From Planctomycetota bacterium (GTDB lineage Bacteria; Planctomycetota; UBA1135; UBA2386), in NCBI GenBank assembly GCA_025459175.1, contig JALORC010000070.1, positions 1 to 37,148 of the forward strand: a DNA stretch of 37,148 nucleotides, read 5' to 3'. This document shows, one piece after another, positions 15,401 through 24,356 of this stretch (its first letter is position 1; each line of letters starts with the position of its first letter). Under the pieces are notes generated by a model. The model did no database searches. It was given only the letters and a program-made list of their open reading frames with translations, and was not told where the DNA came from. Both the position numbers and the translations under genes were made by a program.

Positions 15401-18400
15401 GCGACGAAGTTCGCCGGCAACATGCTGCCGCGGCCGAGCCTGCTGCTGCACGGCATGGAGATCGACACCGCGCACACGGAGGACTTCGACAGCAATCAGT
15501 GGAACAGCGCCGTGGGTGTGGCCGGCGGCACCGGCAGGCGCTCCGGCGGCGGCAAGAGCGGCTGGAGCACGTCACTGACCCCGCCCGGCGTGTCCGCCAA
15601 TCTCGACTGGCTGCCGCAGGGCTCGGTCGTGCTCACGAACCTGATCCCCGACGCCGATGGCCGCGTCCGCATCCCCGAGGCCGAACTCGGCGACGGCCAC
15701 TTCGTGCAGGTCGTCGCGATCGACGGCGAACAACTGGCGACGCGCCAACTGCTGCGCGCCGAGCAGCCGCTGCAGCCGCGGCCGCGCCAGCTCGCCGCCG
15801 CCCTCGACGCGAACCGGCCCAGCGCCGAACGGAGCGACATCGAGTTCTTGGCGGCCGGGGCGAGCACCACGATCGCCGACGCGCGGGCCAGCGAGGTCGC
15901 GATCCTCGATTCGCTGGCGAGCATGTTCCGGTTGTTCACCAGCATCGGCAAGGACGCCGAGCTGGCGAAGTTCGCGTTCTTGCTGCAATGGCCGCAGCTC
16001 GACTTCGCCAAGCGGCGCGAGCTGTACTCGGCGCACGCGTGCCACGAGCTGCACCTCTTCCTGTTCCACAAGGACCCGCAGTTCTTCGCCGCGGTGATCG
16101 CGCCGCTGCTGCGCAACAAGCTCGCGCCCACGTTCCTCGATCGCTGGCTGCTCGGTGACGACCTGCGCGACCAGCTCGAGCCCTGGGCGTTCGGCCAGCT
16201 GAACCTCATCGAACAGGTGCTGCTCGGCAAACGCCTCGGCGGCGACGCCGGGGCGGCGATCGCCCGTGCGCAGCAGGAGTGGCACGAGCTGCAGCCGGTA
16301 TCGCGCGAACGGCGACGCCAGCTGTTCGCGATCGCGCTGCGCGGCGATGCGCTCGCGACCGCGGACGACAAGTCCGCAGGCACCGTGCGCCGGCTCGGGA
16401 CCGTACTCAGTGCTGGACCTGCACCGACCCCGGAGCCGGCGAAGCCGAGCGGTGGCGGCGGCGACGCTCGCCACCTCGCCGAGCCAGAAGCCGCCGCCGA
16501 ACCGGCCGTGCCACCCCCACCGCCAGAGACGTTCGACAACGCCGATGGAGACGAGAAGCAGAGCGCGTTCGACTCCAACCAGTGGAACAGTGCGGTGGGC
16601 CTCGGCCGCGACGCCGAACGCCGCAAGAACGCGCCGGTTCGCTACCGCGAGGTGACGACGACCAGGGTGCTGGCCGAACATGACTACTGGCACCGCCCGC
16701 TCGCGCAGACGACGCCCGACGTGGTCGCCACCAATCGCTTCTGGATCGACTACGCGATGGCCCCGTCCGGCCAACCGTTCGTGTCCACGGCCATCGCCGA
16801 GGCGAGCAACAGCTGCCTCGAGATGCTGATGGCGCTCGCCGTGCTCGACTTGCCGTTCACCGCCGGCGCGCACACGGTCGTGGCCGATGGCGACACGCGC
16901 ACGCTCACCGCGGCGTCGCCATTGCTGCTGGTGCGGAAGGCGATCGGCCCGGTCGAACGCGCGGTGTCGCCATTGCCGCTGTTGGTCGAGCGACGGCTGT
17001 TCCGCGTCGACCGCAGCGACGACGAAGCGACCCCGCCGGCGAACCCCGGCGAACTCGTCGTCGGTATCGCCTACGGCGCCAGCATCGTGATCACCAATCC
17101 GACCTCGAGCACCCGCCGAGTCGACGTGCTGCAACAGATCCCGGCCGGTGCGCTGCCGTTGCGCTCGGGTCTGCCGACCGGCAGCCGGACGCTGGAACTG
17201 AACCCGTACTCGACCATCGAGCTGCGCCACTGGTTCTACTTCCCGGCCGCCGGCGACTTCGACCACGCGCCGGTGCAGGTCAGCGAACGCGATCGCCAGA
17301 TCGCCGCGTCCGACTCCGTCCGGCTGCGCGTGGTCGCGACCCCGGTCACGGTCGACGCACAATCCTGGGAACAGGTCTCGCAGCAGGGCACCGACGAGCA
17401 GGTGCTCGCCTTCCTCGACACCAACAACCTGCAGCGCCTCGAGCTCCGGCGCATCGCATGGCGCCTGCGCGATCGCGGCATGTTCGAACGGGTCCTCGGC
17501 AAACTGCGCCAGGCGTCGTGCTACGACGACACGCTGTGGTCGTACTCGATCCTGCACCAGGACCCGATCGCGTGCCGCGAGTACCTGCGCCACGCCGAGC
17601 AACTGAAGGACGCATGCGGCATGCAGCTTCACTCGCCGCTGCTGTCGTTCACGCCCGAGGAACGCGGTCGCTACTGGCACCAGGAACTCGATCCGCTGGT
17701 GCGCGCGCGCTCGCATCGCTTCGGTGCCGGCGACGAGGTCGGCAACCAGGATCTCGCCGGGCAGTATCGCAAGCTGCTGACCAGGCTGTCCTACCGCCGG
17801 CAGCTCGACGCTGACGACTGGCTCGCGGTGACGTGGTCGCTGCTGCTGCAGGATCGCGTCGAGGAGGCGTTGGCGGCGATGGCGAAGGTCGATCCGACTG
17901 CGTCGTCGACGCAGCTGCAGTACGACTACGTGGCCGCCTACACGTGCTTCTTCACCGGCGACACGGGGCGCGCTCGCACGCTGGCCGAACGCCATCGTGA
18001 TCACCCGGTGCCGCACTGGCAGCAGCGGTTCCGCCAGGTGCTGGCGCAGCTCGACGAGATCACGGGCGCGGCCCCGATCGATCCGCTGGACGCAGCGGTG
18101 GCCGCGACCCCCTCGCTCGAACTCGGCGTCAGCGACGACGCGGTGACGATCGACCATCGCGGCCTCGAGCGCTGCGAACTCAGCTACCACGAACTCGACG
18201 TCGAGGTCGCGTTCTCGGCCCGCCCGTTCGCGGCCCCCGGTGGCAACAGCGATGCGTTCGTGCAGCCGCTGCTGCGTGAGCAACACACGCTCGGCGCCGA
18301 CACGGCCCGCACGACGCTGCCGCTGCCGGCGCGCTTCCGCGGTCGCCACGTGCTGGTCGAACTGCGCGGGGAAGGCATGCTGCGCAGCCAGCGCCACTTC

Positions 18401-18682
18401 GCGAACGCGCTCGCGGTGCGGTTCCAGCCGGCGAGCGGGCAGCTCGACGTGCGCACCGCCGCGGGAACGGCGCCGATCGCCGGCGCCTACGTCAAGGTGT
18501 TCGCGCGGCTGCCCGACGGCAGCGTGCGCTTCCACAAGGACGGCTACACCGATCTGCGCGGCCGCTTCGACTACGTGGCGCTGCCGGACGATCCGAACCG
18601 CGACGCACAGCGCTTCGCGGTGCTGGTGCTGTCGGCGGAGCACGGCGCGCTGGTGCGCGAGATCGAGCCGCCGGCGCGCTGA
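12404..18682 (+). CDS. Giant exported macroglobulin-like (MG-domain) protein
   Basis: 2092 residues with a signal peptide (RHAVLALAALAAAVRAQ). Residues about 30-420 are helical. From about 440 to 1010 come beta-sandwich domains resembling the MG domains of bacterial alpha-2-macroglobulins (LVIRTATDLD-like segments, then VVEVRGKNGEPRPGAAV). I see no CxEQ thioester motif, so it would not trap proteases covalently. Residues about 1130-1320 are helical (ILDSLASMFRLFTSIGKDA, then LAPTFLDRWLLGDDL). A Pro/Gly/Ala-rich linker lies at about 1350-1388. A further domain (DYWHRPLAQT, then EMLMALAVLDLPF) leads to a helical repeat region and an MG-like C terminus (FHKDGYTDLRGRFDY). The 11-residue motif FDSNQWNSAVG occurs twice, at 1028-1038 and 1389-1399, beside the two flexible linkers. 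The ATG at 12404 is preferred over a GTG at 12362 because it gives a proper signal peptide. Probable envelope or surface protein; role unknown. Confidence 0.8.
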   Translation: MNPPLARPIAHRLPWRHAVLALAALAAAVRAQQSPFGFAETYALATDRKAAVATLVPGSEDHFYYHCRERLDAGDFATVAVTLPRWIAAHGRSTRTTEIEHRDRLLRAAADPAATFAWLQQRLELTFDHQPEVPGRPSTLPTRLDPALLTPAAVRAAGLRSKPGSLAGFTDAALPELAGGELDAVPRRELLKRLDRADLDPIPALVIADLQAPGSKGFGSLRVHGLLQPAQLDECAQLMPELLRDAKWVQAYLQRLLPPSDRRWQNDPAQLGAQLERLGRFVERLPDVHRALRAHVLGHRVRHALTTGNLQRELLVAYLREPVRDRTREAQWIESFPSHTDRIDAELAKLTGLERVTDDSELLRACLAELLARNEDLTALEPFLDANWLRATTAELRLLLGRGDAERNFSELGSEDAAAALRTRVELRFAPQQRQTFGGDDEVTLLVDVKNVADLTIRVFTLDEFRHLQEHGRPIDLSLDVDGFAPAVELQQRFDEPPLRRVRRTFSLPQLREPGLHLVELIGNGVRSRALIRKGTLHAVVRSTAAGPEFTVFDETGQLRADAVVWLGASEYTAAADGTILLPFTAKAAMANAVLRAGGRAALHSFRQPAEDYRLQAAAHVDRDQLRAGGTARLVLRPRLVLDDHTIALQLLQQPTLVITATDLDQQQTIATVRDLRLVDQREFVHELQVPVRLRKLEVRLQGTARRLDGTEVQVQSETTEFACNGIDSGTKTASAMVLPTADGYVVEVRGKNGEPRPGAAVTVQLEHELLAEAIESNLQTDAGGRIALGSLPGVHSLWLRIDEQRGSRHWLWLPRARHLWPADLHGIAGDLLQLPYDGTAATVQRAEFSLLAPDRDEFARLAIVDGMLTLRDLPAGDYELVDHRTARRVTVRVAASARRGPWLVEADRTLPAGTTASLQLRAPQLVDGALQIRVDRATADTRLLVIATRHLPTFDPFEQLRLPPEPRETAVRRTPHQSLFADATRLGIEQRYVLERRAATKFAGNMLPRPSLLLHGMEIDTAHTEDFDSNQWNSAVGVAGGTGRRSGGGKSGWSTSLTPPGVSANLDWLPQGSVVLTNLIPDADGRVRIPEAELGDGHFVQVVAIDGEQLATRQLLRAEQPLQPRPRQLAAALDANRPSAERSDIEFLAAGASTTIADARASEVAILDSLASMFRLFTSIGKDAELAKFAFLLQWPQLDFAKRRELYSAHACHELHLFLFHKDPQFFAAVIAPLLRNKLAPTFLDRWLLGDDLRDQLEPWAFGQLNLIEQVLLGKRLGGDAGAAIARAQQEWHELQPVSRERRRQLFAIALRGDALATADDKSAGTVRRLGTVLSAGPAPTPEPAKPSGGGGDARHLAEPEAAAEPAVPPPPPETFDNADGDEKQSAFDSNQWNSAVGLGRDAERRKNAPVRYREVTTTRVLAEHDYWHRPLAQTTPDVVATNRFWIDYAMAPSGQPFVSTAIAEASNSCLEMLMALAVLDLPFTAGAHTVVADGDTRTLTAASPLLLVRKAIGPVERAVSPLPLLVERRLFRVDRSDDEATPPANPGELVVGIAYGASIVITNPTSSTRRVDVLQQIPAGALPLRSGLPTGSRTLELNPYSTIELRHWFYFPAAGDFDHAPVQVSERDRQIAASDSVRLRVVATPVTVDAQSWEQVSQQGTDEQVLAFLDTNNLQRLELRRIAWRLRDRGMFERVLGKLRQASCYDDTLWSYSILHQDPIACREYLRHAEQLKDACGMQLHSPLLSFTPEERGRYWHQELDPLVRARSHRFGAGDEVGNQDLAGQYRKLLTRLSYRRQLDADDWLAVTWSLLLQDRVEEALAAMAKVDPTASSTQLQYDYVAAYTCFFTGDTGRARTLAERHRDHPVPHWQQRFRQVLAQLDEITGAAPIDPLDAAVAATPSLELGVSDDAVTIDHRGLERCELSYHELDVEVAFSARPFAAPGGNSDAFVQPLLREQHTLGADTARTTLPLPARFRGRHVLVELRGEGMLRSQRHFANALAVRFQPASGQLDVRTAAGTAPIAGAYVKVFARLPDGSVRFHKDGYTDLRGRFDYVALPDDPNRDAQRFAVLVLSAEHGALVREIEPPAR

Positions 18683-18685
18683 GAA

Positions 18686-19108
18686 TCAGCCCCTGCCGAG
18701 CCCATCGACAGCCTGATCGCGCGCCAGCAAATCGGTGCGGTGATGCAGCACGAAGCTCTGCAGCTCACGCAGCAGATGCAGCACCATCGGCACGTTGGCC
18801 ATCAGCACCACCACGAGCCCACCCAGGTGCATCGTGTGCCGGCGCACGGTCTCGCCCGCGAGCACCTTCATCGCCGCCAGATCCGTCGCCGCGCCCGTCT
18901 GCACCGAGAGCGCGAGCTCGGCACCGGCGCGGGGCTCGATCATCAGACCGATCGCGAACACGACGAGGCACACCGCCTGGGCCGCGAGCACGCGACGGAA
19001 CTGCGCCAGCTTGCCGTCGAGGTGCCGCGCCGAGCGCATTCCCATCGAACCGAACAGCGCGGTGACGACACACCCGGCCAGAGCGGCTTGAGCGAGGTAT
19101 TCGGACAT
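18686..19108 (-). CDS. Hypothetical three-helix membrane protein
   Basis: A 140-residue protein not recognised. Hydrophobic helices lie at about 5-24 (LAQAALAGCVVTALFGSM), 43-61 (VLAAQAVCLVVFAIGLMIE) and 94-116 (HLGGLVVVLMANVPMVLHLL), with a basic loop after the first (RSARHLDGKLAQFRR). The charged C terminus is probably cytoplasmic. The ATG at 19108 begins the hydrophobic part; a much longer open frame upstream is antisense to the kelch gene and reads as non-native. It ends three bases from the giant macroglobulin-like gene (convergent). The upstream gap of 189 bases to the kelch gene is a divergent promoter region with no feature I can name. Confidence 0.65.
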   Translation of the reverse strand: MSEYLAQAALAGCVVTALFGSMGMRSARHLDGKLAQFRRVLAAQAVCLVVFAIGLMIEPRAGAELALSVQTGAATDLAAMKVLAGETVRRHTMHLGGLVVVLMANVPMVLHLLRELQSFVLHHRTDLLARDQAVDGLGRG

Positions 19109-19297
19109 GAGGGCCCTCGGACGGGCTCGGCGCCCGGTTCTTCCTGCGGTCACCGAGTCGATGTCAGCGCAGCGCAGCGCGGTCGGACGGATCGCTCCCA
19201 CCAGTACCGGACCCGGGCATCCCCCTCCGCACCCACCCCGCCCCGGAATCTCCGCGATCGCGTGAGGGGTTCCGCCCCCACCCTGCGGATGGCGGGC

Positions 19298-20665
19298 ATG
19301 AACCGCTTCCACCTGCTCACCCCCGTGATCCTGCCCCTGCTCGCGACCGCCGCGGTCGCCCAAGGCGTCTGGTTGCCGATCGCGACCAGCCAGGCCCCGA
19401 GCCCCCGCAGCGATGCCCTGGTCGCCCATGACACGGTGCGCGACCGCTTCGTGCTGTTCGGTGGCCAGGACGCTGGCGGCCTGCGCAACGACACGTGGGA
19501 GTTCGACGGTTCCAACTGGCTGCAGCGCCCCTACGGGTTGTCCACGCCACAGTATGGCAACGCCATGTGCTACGACCGCGGCAGCCAGCGCACGGTGCTG
19601 GTCGCCGACAACGGGCTCAACAACGAGACCTGGCTGTTCGATGGCACCTCCTGGCAGGCAACGGCGGCGACGACGCCGGGCGGCTCCACTGGCCGTGACC
19701 TGCTGGTCTACGACGCGTCCCGCGGCGTCTGCGTGCTCTACACGCAGGGGTTCTTCAACGGCAGCGGCGAGACCTGGGAGTGGAACGGCTTCAGCTGGAC
19801 GCCGCGACTGCTGCCGACCAACCCGCCGCGGCTGCGCGACGCCGGCATGGTGTTCGATCTGCAGCGCAATCGCACCGTGCTGTTCGGCGGCAGGCTGGGC
19901 AACGGCAACCCGTCCTACACCACCTGGGAGTACGACGGCACGAACTGGACCAACGTCGTGGCGATCGGCTCCCCGGGCCAAGCCGCGATGGCGTGCACCT
20001 ACGACGCGCAGCGGCGCCGCATCGTGATGTTCGGCGGCACCGGCGGCGGCGACCCGATGGGCACCTATGAGTACACCGGCCCCGGCGGCAGCTGGCAGCT
20101 GGTCACGCTGGCGAGCCCGCCGGCCCGCGAGGGGGCGGTGATGGTGCACGACATGCTGCGCCAGGAAGGGCTGCTGTTCGGCGGCCGCGACCTGTCGTCG
20201 TACCAGCTGCGGAACGACCTGTATCGCTATCGCGCCCTGGTGCCCGCCACGGCGGTGGCGTTCGGGCAGGGCTGCGCCGGCAGCGGCGTCGTGCCCGGCC
20301 TGCTGCCGCAACCGTACCACGTGCCCTACGTCGGCATGACCTTCGGCGTCCGGCTGTTCGCGCTGCCGTTCGGCCAGCCCGCGTTCGTCGCGTTCGGCAA
20401 CTCGCGCACGTCATTCGCCGGCGGGCCGCTGCCGGCCTCGCTGGCGCCGATCGGCATGACCAACTGCACGTTGTTCATCAGTCCGGATGTGCTGGTCGCG
20501 GCCCCGGGCAGCGGCACCAGCGCCAGCACGTCGTTCGCGATCCCGAACCAGCAAACGCTGGTCGGCATGCCGTTCTACGTGCAGGCGGTGGCGGTCGACA
20601 TCGGTGGCAACGCGGCCAACTTGATCAGCACCCGCGCCCTCGATTGCCGCATCGGCACGCCGTGA
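19298..20665 (+). CDS. Secreted kelch-like beta-propeller protein with lineage-specific C-terminal module
   Basis: A 455-residue protein with a signal peptide (HLLTPVILPLLATAAVAQ). The mature part has six kelch-type blades, each with a hydrophobic strand and GG followed by a Trp-containing strand: RFVLFGGQDAGG with NDTWEFDG, RTVLVADNG with ETWLFDG, a third with TWEWNG, RTVLFGGRLGNG with TWEYDG, RIVMFGGTGGG with TYEYTG, and LLFGGRDLS. The last 130 residues form a separate module beginning FGQGCAGSG, with paired Cys, ending SFAIPNQQTLVGMPFYVQAV then STRALDCRIG. This resembles the ends of four other secreted proteins in the window. An in-frame ATG three codons upstream (19289) is possible. It probably acts on the cell surface as a binding protein; the ligand is unknown. 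Confidence 0.8.
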   Translation: MNRFHLLTPVILPLLATAAVAQGVWLPIATSQAPSPRSDALVAHDTVRDRFVLFGGQDAGGLRNDTWEFDGSNWLQRPYGLSTPQYGNAMCYDRGSQRTVLVADNGLNNETWLFDGTSWQATAATTPGGSTGRDLLVYDASRGVCVLYTQGFFNGSGETWEWNGFSWTPRLLPTNPPRLRDAGMVFDLQRNRTVLFGGRLGNGNPSYTTWEYDGTNWTNVVAIGSPGQAAMACTYDAQRRRIVMFGGTGGGDPMGTYEYTGPGGSWQLVTLASPPAREGAVMVHDMLRQEGLLFGGRDLSSYQLRNDLYRYRALVPATAVAFGQGCAGSGVVPGLLPQPYHVPYVGMTFGVRLFALPFGQPAFVAFGNSRTSFAGGPLPASLAPIGMTNCTLFISPDVLVAAPGSGTSASTSFAIPNQQTLVGMPFYVQAVAVDIGGNAANLISTRALDCRIGTP

Positions 20666-20765
20666 CAGAACGGGGCGGCGAGGATCCGGCCGTGGCTCGC
20701 AACCACCGACGCCGTAAGATCCGCCATCTTCCATCGCCGCCCGCGCGCCCTCGGCGCCCCCAACC

Positions 20766-22496
20766 TTGACCGACCTGCACCGCCACCTCCGCGCCCGCCT
20801 GCTCGCCGCCGCCACCGATCTCGGCCTCGCCGCCGAAGTCGCCGAACCGCTGCTGCGGCTGGATCCGCCCAAGAACCGCGACCACGGCGACGTCGCGCTC
20901 GGCACGTTCCAGCTCGCCAAGGCCGCCGGCAAGGCGCCGCCCGCCATCGCCACCGAGATCGCCGCGCGCATCACCTCGGACCCGATCGTCGAGTCGGCGA
21001 CCGCGGCCGGGCCGTTCGTCAACTTCCGCTTCCGCCGCGCGGCGCTGGCGCGCGAAGTACTCGCGGCGATCCAGGGCGACCAGGCGCCGTACGGCAAGTC
21101 GCGCGGCACCGGCGAAGTCGTCTGCATCGACTTCAGCTCGCCGAACATCGCCAAGCCGTTCCACATCGGCCACATGCGCAGCACGGTGATCGGCAACGCC
21201 CTGTGCCGCATCCATCGCCATCGCGGCGCCACCGTGCACGGCATCAACCACCTCGGCGACTGGGGCATGCCGTTCGCCAAGATGATGACGGCCTACATGC
21301 GCTGGGGGAACGAACAGGAACTGCACCGTTCGCCGATGCGCTACATGTTCGACCTCTACAAGCGCTACGGCCAGGAGGTGAAGCAGAACCCGGCGCTCGA
21401 CGACGAGGCGGCGGCGCACTTCCGCGCGCTCGAGAGCGGCGCCGACAACCAGGAGCGCCGCATGTGGCGGCTGCTGCGCGACGAGTCGCTGAAGGCGTTC
21501 CAGGGCCCGTATGCACGACTCGGCGTCACCTTCGACCACGTCACCGGTGAGTCGTTCTTCGAGGACAAGATGGAGGCGGCGATGGAACGCGTCACCGCGT
21601 CCGGCGTGCTCGAGGACAGCGACGGCGCCCAGGTCGTCTGGCTGAAGGAACTCGGCATCAAGGAGCCGTGCCTGCTGCGCAAGAGCGACGGCACGACCCT
21701 GTATCACACCCGCGATCTGGCGGCGGCGTTCTACCGCGAGGCAACGTTCCGCCCCGCGCGCATCCTGTACGTCGTCGGCGCCGAGCAGAAGCTGCACTTC
21801 GACCAGCTGAAGGGCGTGCTGACGAAGATGAAGGAGCCGATCGCCGCGGCGGTCGAGCACGTGCCGTTCGGTCTGGTGCTCAGCAAGACCGAGGACGGCA
21901 AGTGGGAGAAGTTCGCGTCGCGCTCGGGCAACGCGGTGTTCCTCGACGAGATCCTCGACGAGAGCGTCGCCAAGGTGCGCACGATCATCCGCGAGAAGAA
22001 CCCGGACCTGCCCGACCCGGACGCGGTGGCCGAGCAGATCGGTGTGTCGGCGATCGTGTTCAACGACCTGAAGAACTCGCGCATCAAGGACGTGAAGTTC
22101 GACTGGGAGTCGATGCTGAACTTCGACGGCGAGACCGGCCCGTACGTGCAGTTCGCCTGTGCGCGACTGAGCTCGATCCTGCGCAAGGCCGAGGCCCAGG
22201 TCCCCGCGGTCGACGCGATCGACTGCGAACTGCTCGCCGATGCCGAGCGCGTGCTGCTGACGATGATGGACTTCGGCACCGCAGTGCAGCGCGCCGCCGA
22301 ACAGAGCGAGCCGAGCCACGTCACTGGCCACGTCATCGCGCTCGCCGGCGAGATCCACAGCTACCTGCGCGATCACTACGTGGTCGGTCAGGAGCCGAAG
22401 ATCCGCGACGCGCGGCTGGTGCTGGTCGATGCGGCGCGGCGGCTGCTGACGACGGGCCTCGGCCTACTCGGCATCCCGGCGCCGGAGCGCATGTAG
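20766..22496 (+). CDS. argS: Arginyl-tRNA synthetase
   Basis: A 576-residue class I synthetase that charges tRNA-Arg with arginine. It has the N-terminal Add-1 type domain (about 1-100), then the catalytic signature SSPNIAKPFHIGHMRST with HIGH at 133-136, the downstream NHLGDWGMPFAKM, and SRSGNAVFLDEILDE at 385-399 in place of KMSKS, as is usual for many ArgRS. The C-terminal helical DALR anticodon-binding domain (about 450-576) contains YVQFACARLSSILRKA. Length and ending (LGLLGIPAPERM) fit the family. No in-frame ATG gives the right N terminus, so a TTG start at 20766 is used. It lies 100 bases after the kelch gene and is not obviously co-transcribed with it. It is the clearest housekeeping gene in the window. 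Confidence 0.96.
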   Translation: MTDLHRHLRARLLAAATDLGLAAEVAEPLLRLDPPKNRDHGDVALGTFQLAKAAGKAPPAIATEIAARITSDPIVESATAAGPFVNFRFRRAALAREVLAAIQGDQAPYGKSRGTGEVVCIDFSSPNIAKPFHIGHMRSTVIGNALCRIHRHRGATVHGINHLGDWGMPFAKMMTAYMRWGNEQELHRSPMRYMFDLYKRYGQEVKQNPALDDEAAAHFRALESGADNQERRMWRLLRDESLKAFQGPYARLGVTFDHVTGESFFEDKMEAAMERVTASGVLEDSDGAQVVWLKELGIKEPCLLRKSDGTTLYHTRDLAAAFYREATFRPARILYVVGAEQKLHFDQLKGVLTKMKEPIAAAVEHVPFGLVLSKTEDGKWEKFASRSGNAVFLDEILDESVAKVRTIIREKNPDLPDPDAVAEQIGVSAIVFNDLKNSRIKDVKFDWESMLNFDGETGPYVQFACARLSSILRKAEAQVPAVDAIDCELLADAERVLLTMMDFGTAVQRAAEQSEPSHVTGHVIALAGEIHSYLRDHYVVGQEPKIRDARLVLVDAARRLLTTGLGLLGIPAPERM

Positions 22497-22975
22497 CGGC
22501 AAAGCGGCCCGCCGGCGGCAGATGGCTCGATAGCGGCGTCCACGCCCGGCGGGGCGCGTGAGCCCGCGGTGCCGGGCCAGCTCGCCGACCCGCGGGGGCG
22601 CGTGGCACAGCCAGAGCAGCCCCGGGGCGAGGGCGGCAAGATCAAGGACGGGGTTCATCATGGTGGAATGTCCGGAGAGAGCCAATTGGTTGCATCCGAA
22701 CGCAGATTTTTCTGCCCGACAGCGCACCTGAACCCGCTGTTCCCCGATCGGCGAACGCGACGCAGTCGCGGCGGTCCATGGCGGCATCACCGTTCGGCGC
22801 GAGCGGGAGGGATCAGCGACCGGTGCCGACCGCGCCTGCCGCCAGGCAGCGAGTTGCGCCGCGGTCGCCGCCAGCGCGGCGCGTTCGACCGGCAGCAGGG
22901 GCGCGCTGCAAGTCCGGCAACCGTTCGACAGCGGCGGGCCGGCTCGCCGAGGGGAGCGGACCGCGGCCGGCCATG
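22497..22975. other. 479-base region without a supported gene
   Basis: It lies between the convergent ends of argS and the thioredoxin-fold gene. A locally AT-richer island at about 22660-22715 contains a short perfect hairpin, GCAGA-TTTT-TCTGC (22702-22715). On the minus strand a 65-codon frame starts at an ATG ATG (22661) just after this island, runs hydrophobic for 20 residues and then becomes arginine-rich, ending inside the argS 3' end (22464). I do not consider it proven. No tRNA or known RNA fold is visible. Confidence 0.4.
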
Positions 22976-24154
22976 TCACTTGCGCTGCAAGAACTCGCGG
23001 ATCTTGTCGTGATCGACCTCGGGGAGCTCCTGCAGGGCGCGCACGGCGTGGTCGTGGCAGGCGACATCGTTGCCGCTGCGCTTGGCCGCCTTCAGCACCA
23101 TCAACCACGTCTTGACCCCGCCGTCCAACTCGAGCACGCGACCGACCATCGCGCCGACCCGTTCGTCGCGCGCGCCGAACAGCGCCTCGATCACTTCTGC
23201 CTGCTCACCGATGGTGCGATCGAGCATCTGCGCGCGGATGCGCTCGGGCATCTGCGGCATGTTGAAGACGCGCAGCTGGTCCTCGAGGAAGCGCTGCGGC
23301 TCACCGATGGCCCGCACCGCATCCTGGTAGCGCCGTGCCTTCAGCAGCGGCGCCAGCGCGGCTCGGAGCAGCACACTGTGGGCCACGCGTTCCCGGGCCC
23401 ACTTGTCCGCCGGCACCTTGTCGAGCACGTCCACCAGCATGTCGGGGGTTGCGAGCGCCTTCGCGAGGTTCACCAGGTCGTTCACCTGCTTGTAGTCGAC
23501 CTCGCCGCCGACGATGCGTTGGTACGACGCGTCGCGACGCTGCTCGAGGGCCAGCTTGGCCGGCGCATGGGTCTTGGCGAACGCCGCGAGCTTGTTGAGG
23601 AAGAACGACCCGCGCACGCCATGGAAGCCCTGGTTGTGTTCTTCGCCGTGGTCCCACAGCCAGAGGTAGTGCTCGAGCGCTCCGTCGAGGTCGCCCTGCT
23701 TGCGCAACTGGTCGGCGATCTTCTCGCGTTCGCGGTAGTTGGTGCTGAAGGCGTGGATGCACTTGGTCAGGCGTTCCTGCAGGGTCTTCGCATCGACGTA
23801 GCCGACGATGCGGTCGAGTTCGGCACCGTCCTTGCCGTAGACGAGGATGGTCGGATACGCGGTGAGCGACAGGGACTGGACCGCAGCCGGCGCCAGCTCG
23901 GGATCGATGCGCGCGGCCATCGCGTTCTTGCCGAGCCATTGCCAGAGCGTCGCGTCCTGCCAGGTCGTCGCCAGCAGACGACGGCACGGCTCGATCGCGT
24001 CGCTGGAGAAGTCGACCACCAGCGCCGTGCCATTCGACGAGGCTCGTTCGCGCAGCTCGGCCAGGGTCCCGGTGGCGAAGGCCTGGGCCGAGCCCTCGGT
24101 CGCCAGGGCGAGGCCGAGGGCATGCAGGACGAGGACGCGGCGCGGATGGATCAT
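22976..24154 (-). CDS. Exported thioredoxin-fold protein with a single active-site cysteine
   Basis: 392 residues. A signal peptide is likely (RRVLVLHALGLALATEGSAQ). Residues about 25-135 have a thioredoxin fold: VVDFSSDAIEPCRRLL in place of VDFWADWCGPCK, the cis-Pro segment AYPTILVYG (Pro101), and GYVDAKTLQERL. At the CxxC position the first Cys is Ile54 and only the second (Cys57) remains, so a normal disulfide exchange cycle is not possible. The rest (140-392) is helical and TPR-like (QGDLDGALEHYLWLWDHG, then ARRYQDAVRAIGEP). The ATG at 24154 was chosen over a GTG two codons upstream. The gene is divergent from a TlpA-like lipoprotein that keeps both cysteines. It could be a periplasmic binding or scaffold protein; function unknown. 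Confidence 0.8.
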   Translation of the reverse strand: MIHPRRVLVLHALGLALATEGSAQAFATGTLAELRERASSNGTALVVDFSSDAIEPCRRLLATTWQDATLWQWLGKNAMAARIDPELAPAAVQSLSLTAYPTILVYGKDGAELDRIVGYVDAKTLQERLTKCIHAFSTNYREREKIADQLRKQGDLDGALEHYLWLWDHGEEHNQGFHGVRGSFFLNKLAAFAKTHAPAKLALEQRRDASYQRIVGGEVDYKQVNDLVNLAKALATPDMLVDVLDKVPADKWARERVAHSVLLRAALAPLLKARRYQDAVRAIGEPQRFLEDQLRVFNMPQMPERIRAQMLDRTIGEQAEVIEALFGARDERVGAMVGRVLELDGGVKTWLMVLKAAKRSGNDVACHDHAVRALQELPEVDHDKIREFLQRK

Positions 24155-24356
24155 GAGCACTCGTCAGCATCCGGGAGCGGGCGAAACAGCGCCAGGGGGG
24201 CATCCCGTGGCGACCGGGTGGCGGCAAGGGTCGTGAACGACGAGCAGACGGCGACCTGGTGGCCGGCGGCCTCTTCATCGATCGCCGGCGATTTCGTCGC
24301 AAGTTGCGGAGCTCGCGCTGGGCAATCGGATCCGGGGCCGCGATGCTCCGGGCAAT

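Noticed and set aside
15572..18643. A 1023-codon minus-strand frame inside the giant gene
   Set aside because: It has no signal, domain or sensible composition; it arises from high GC at third positions of the plus-strand gene.
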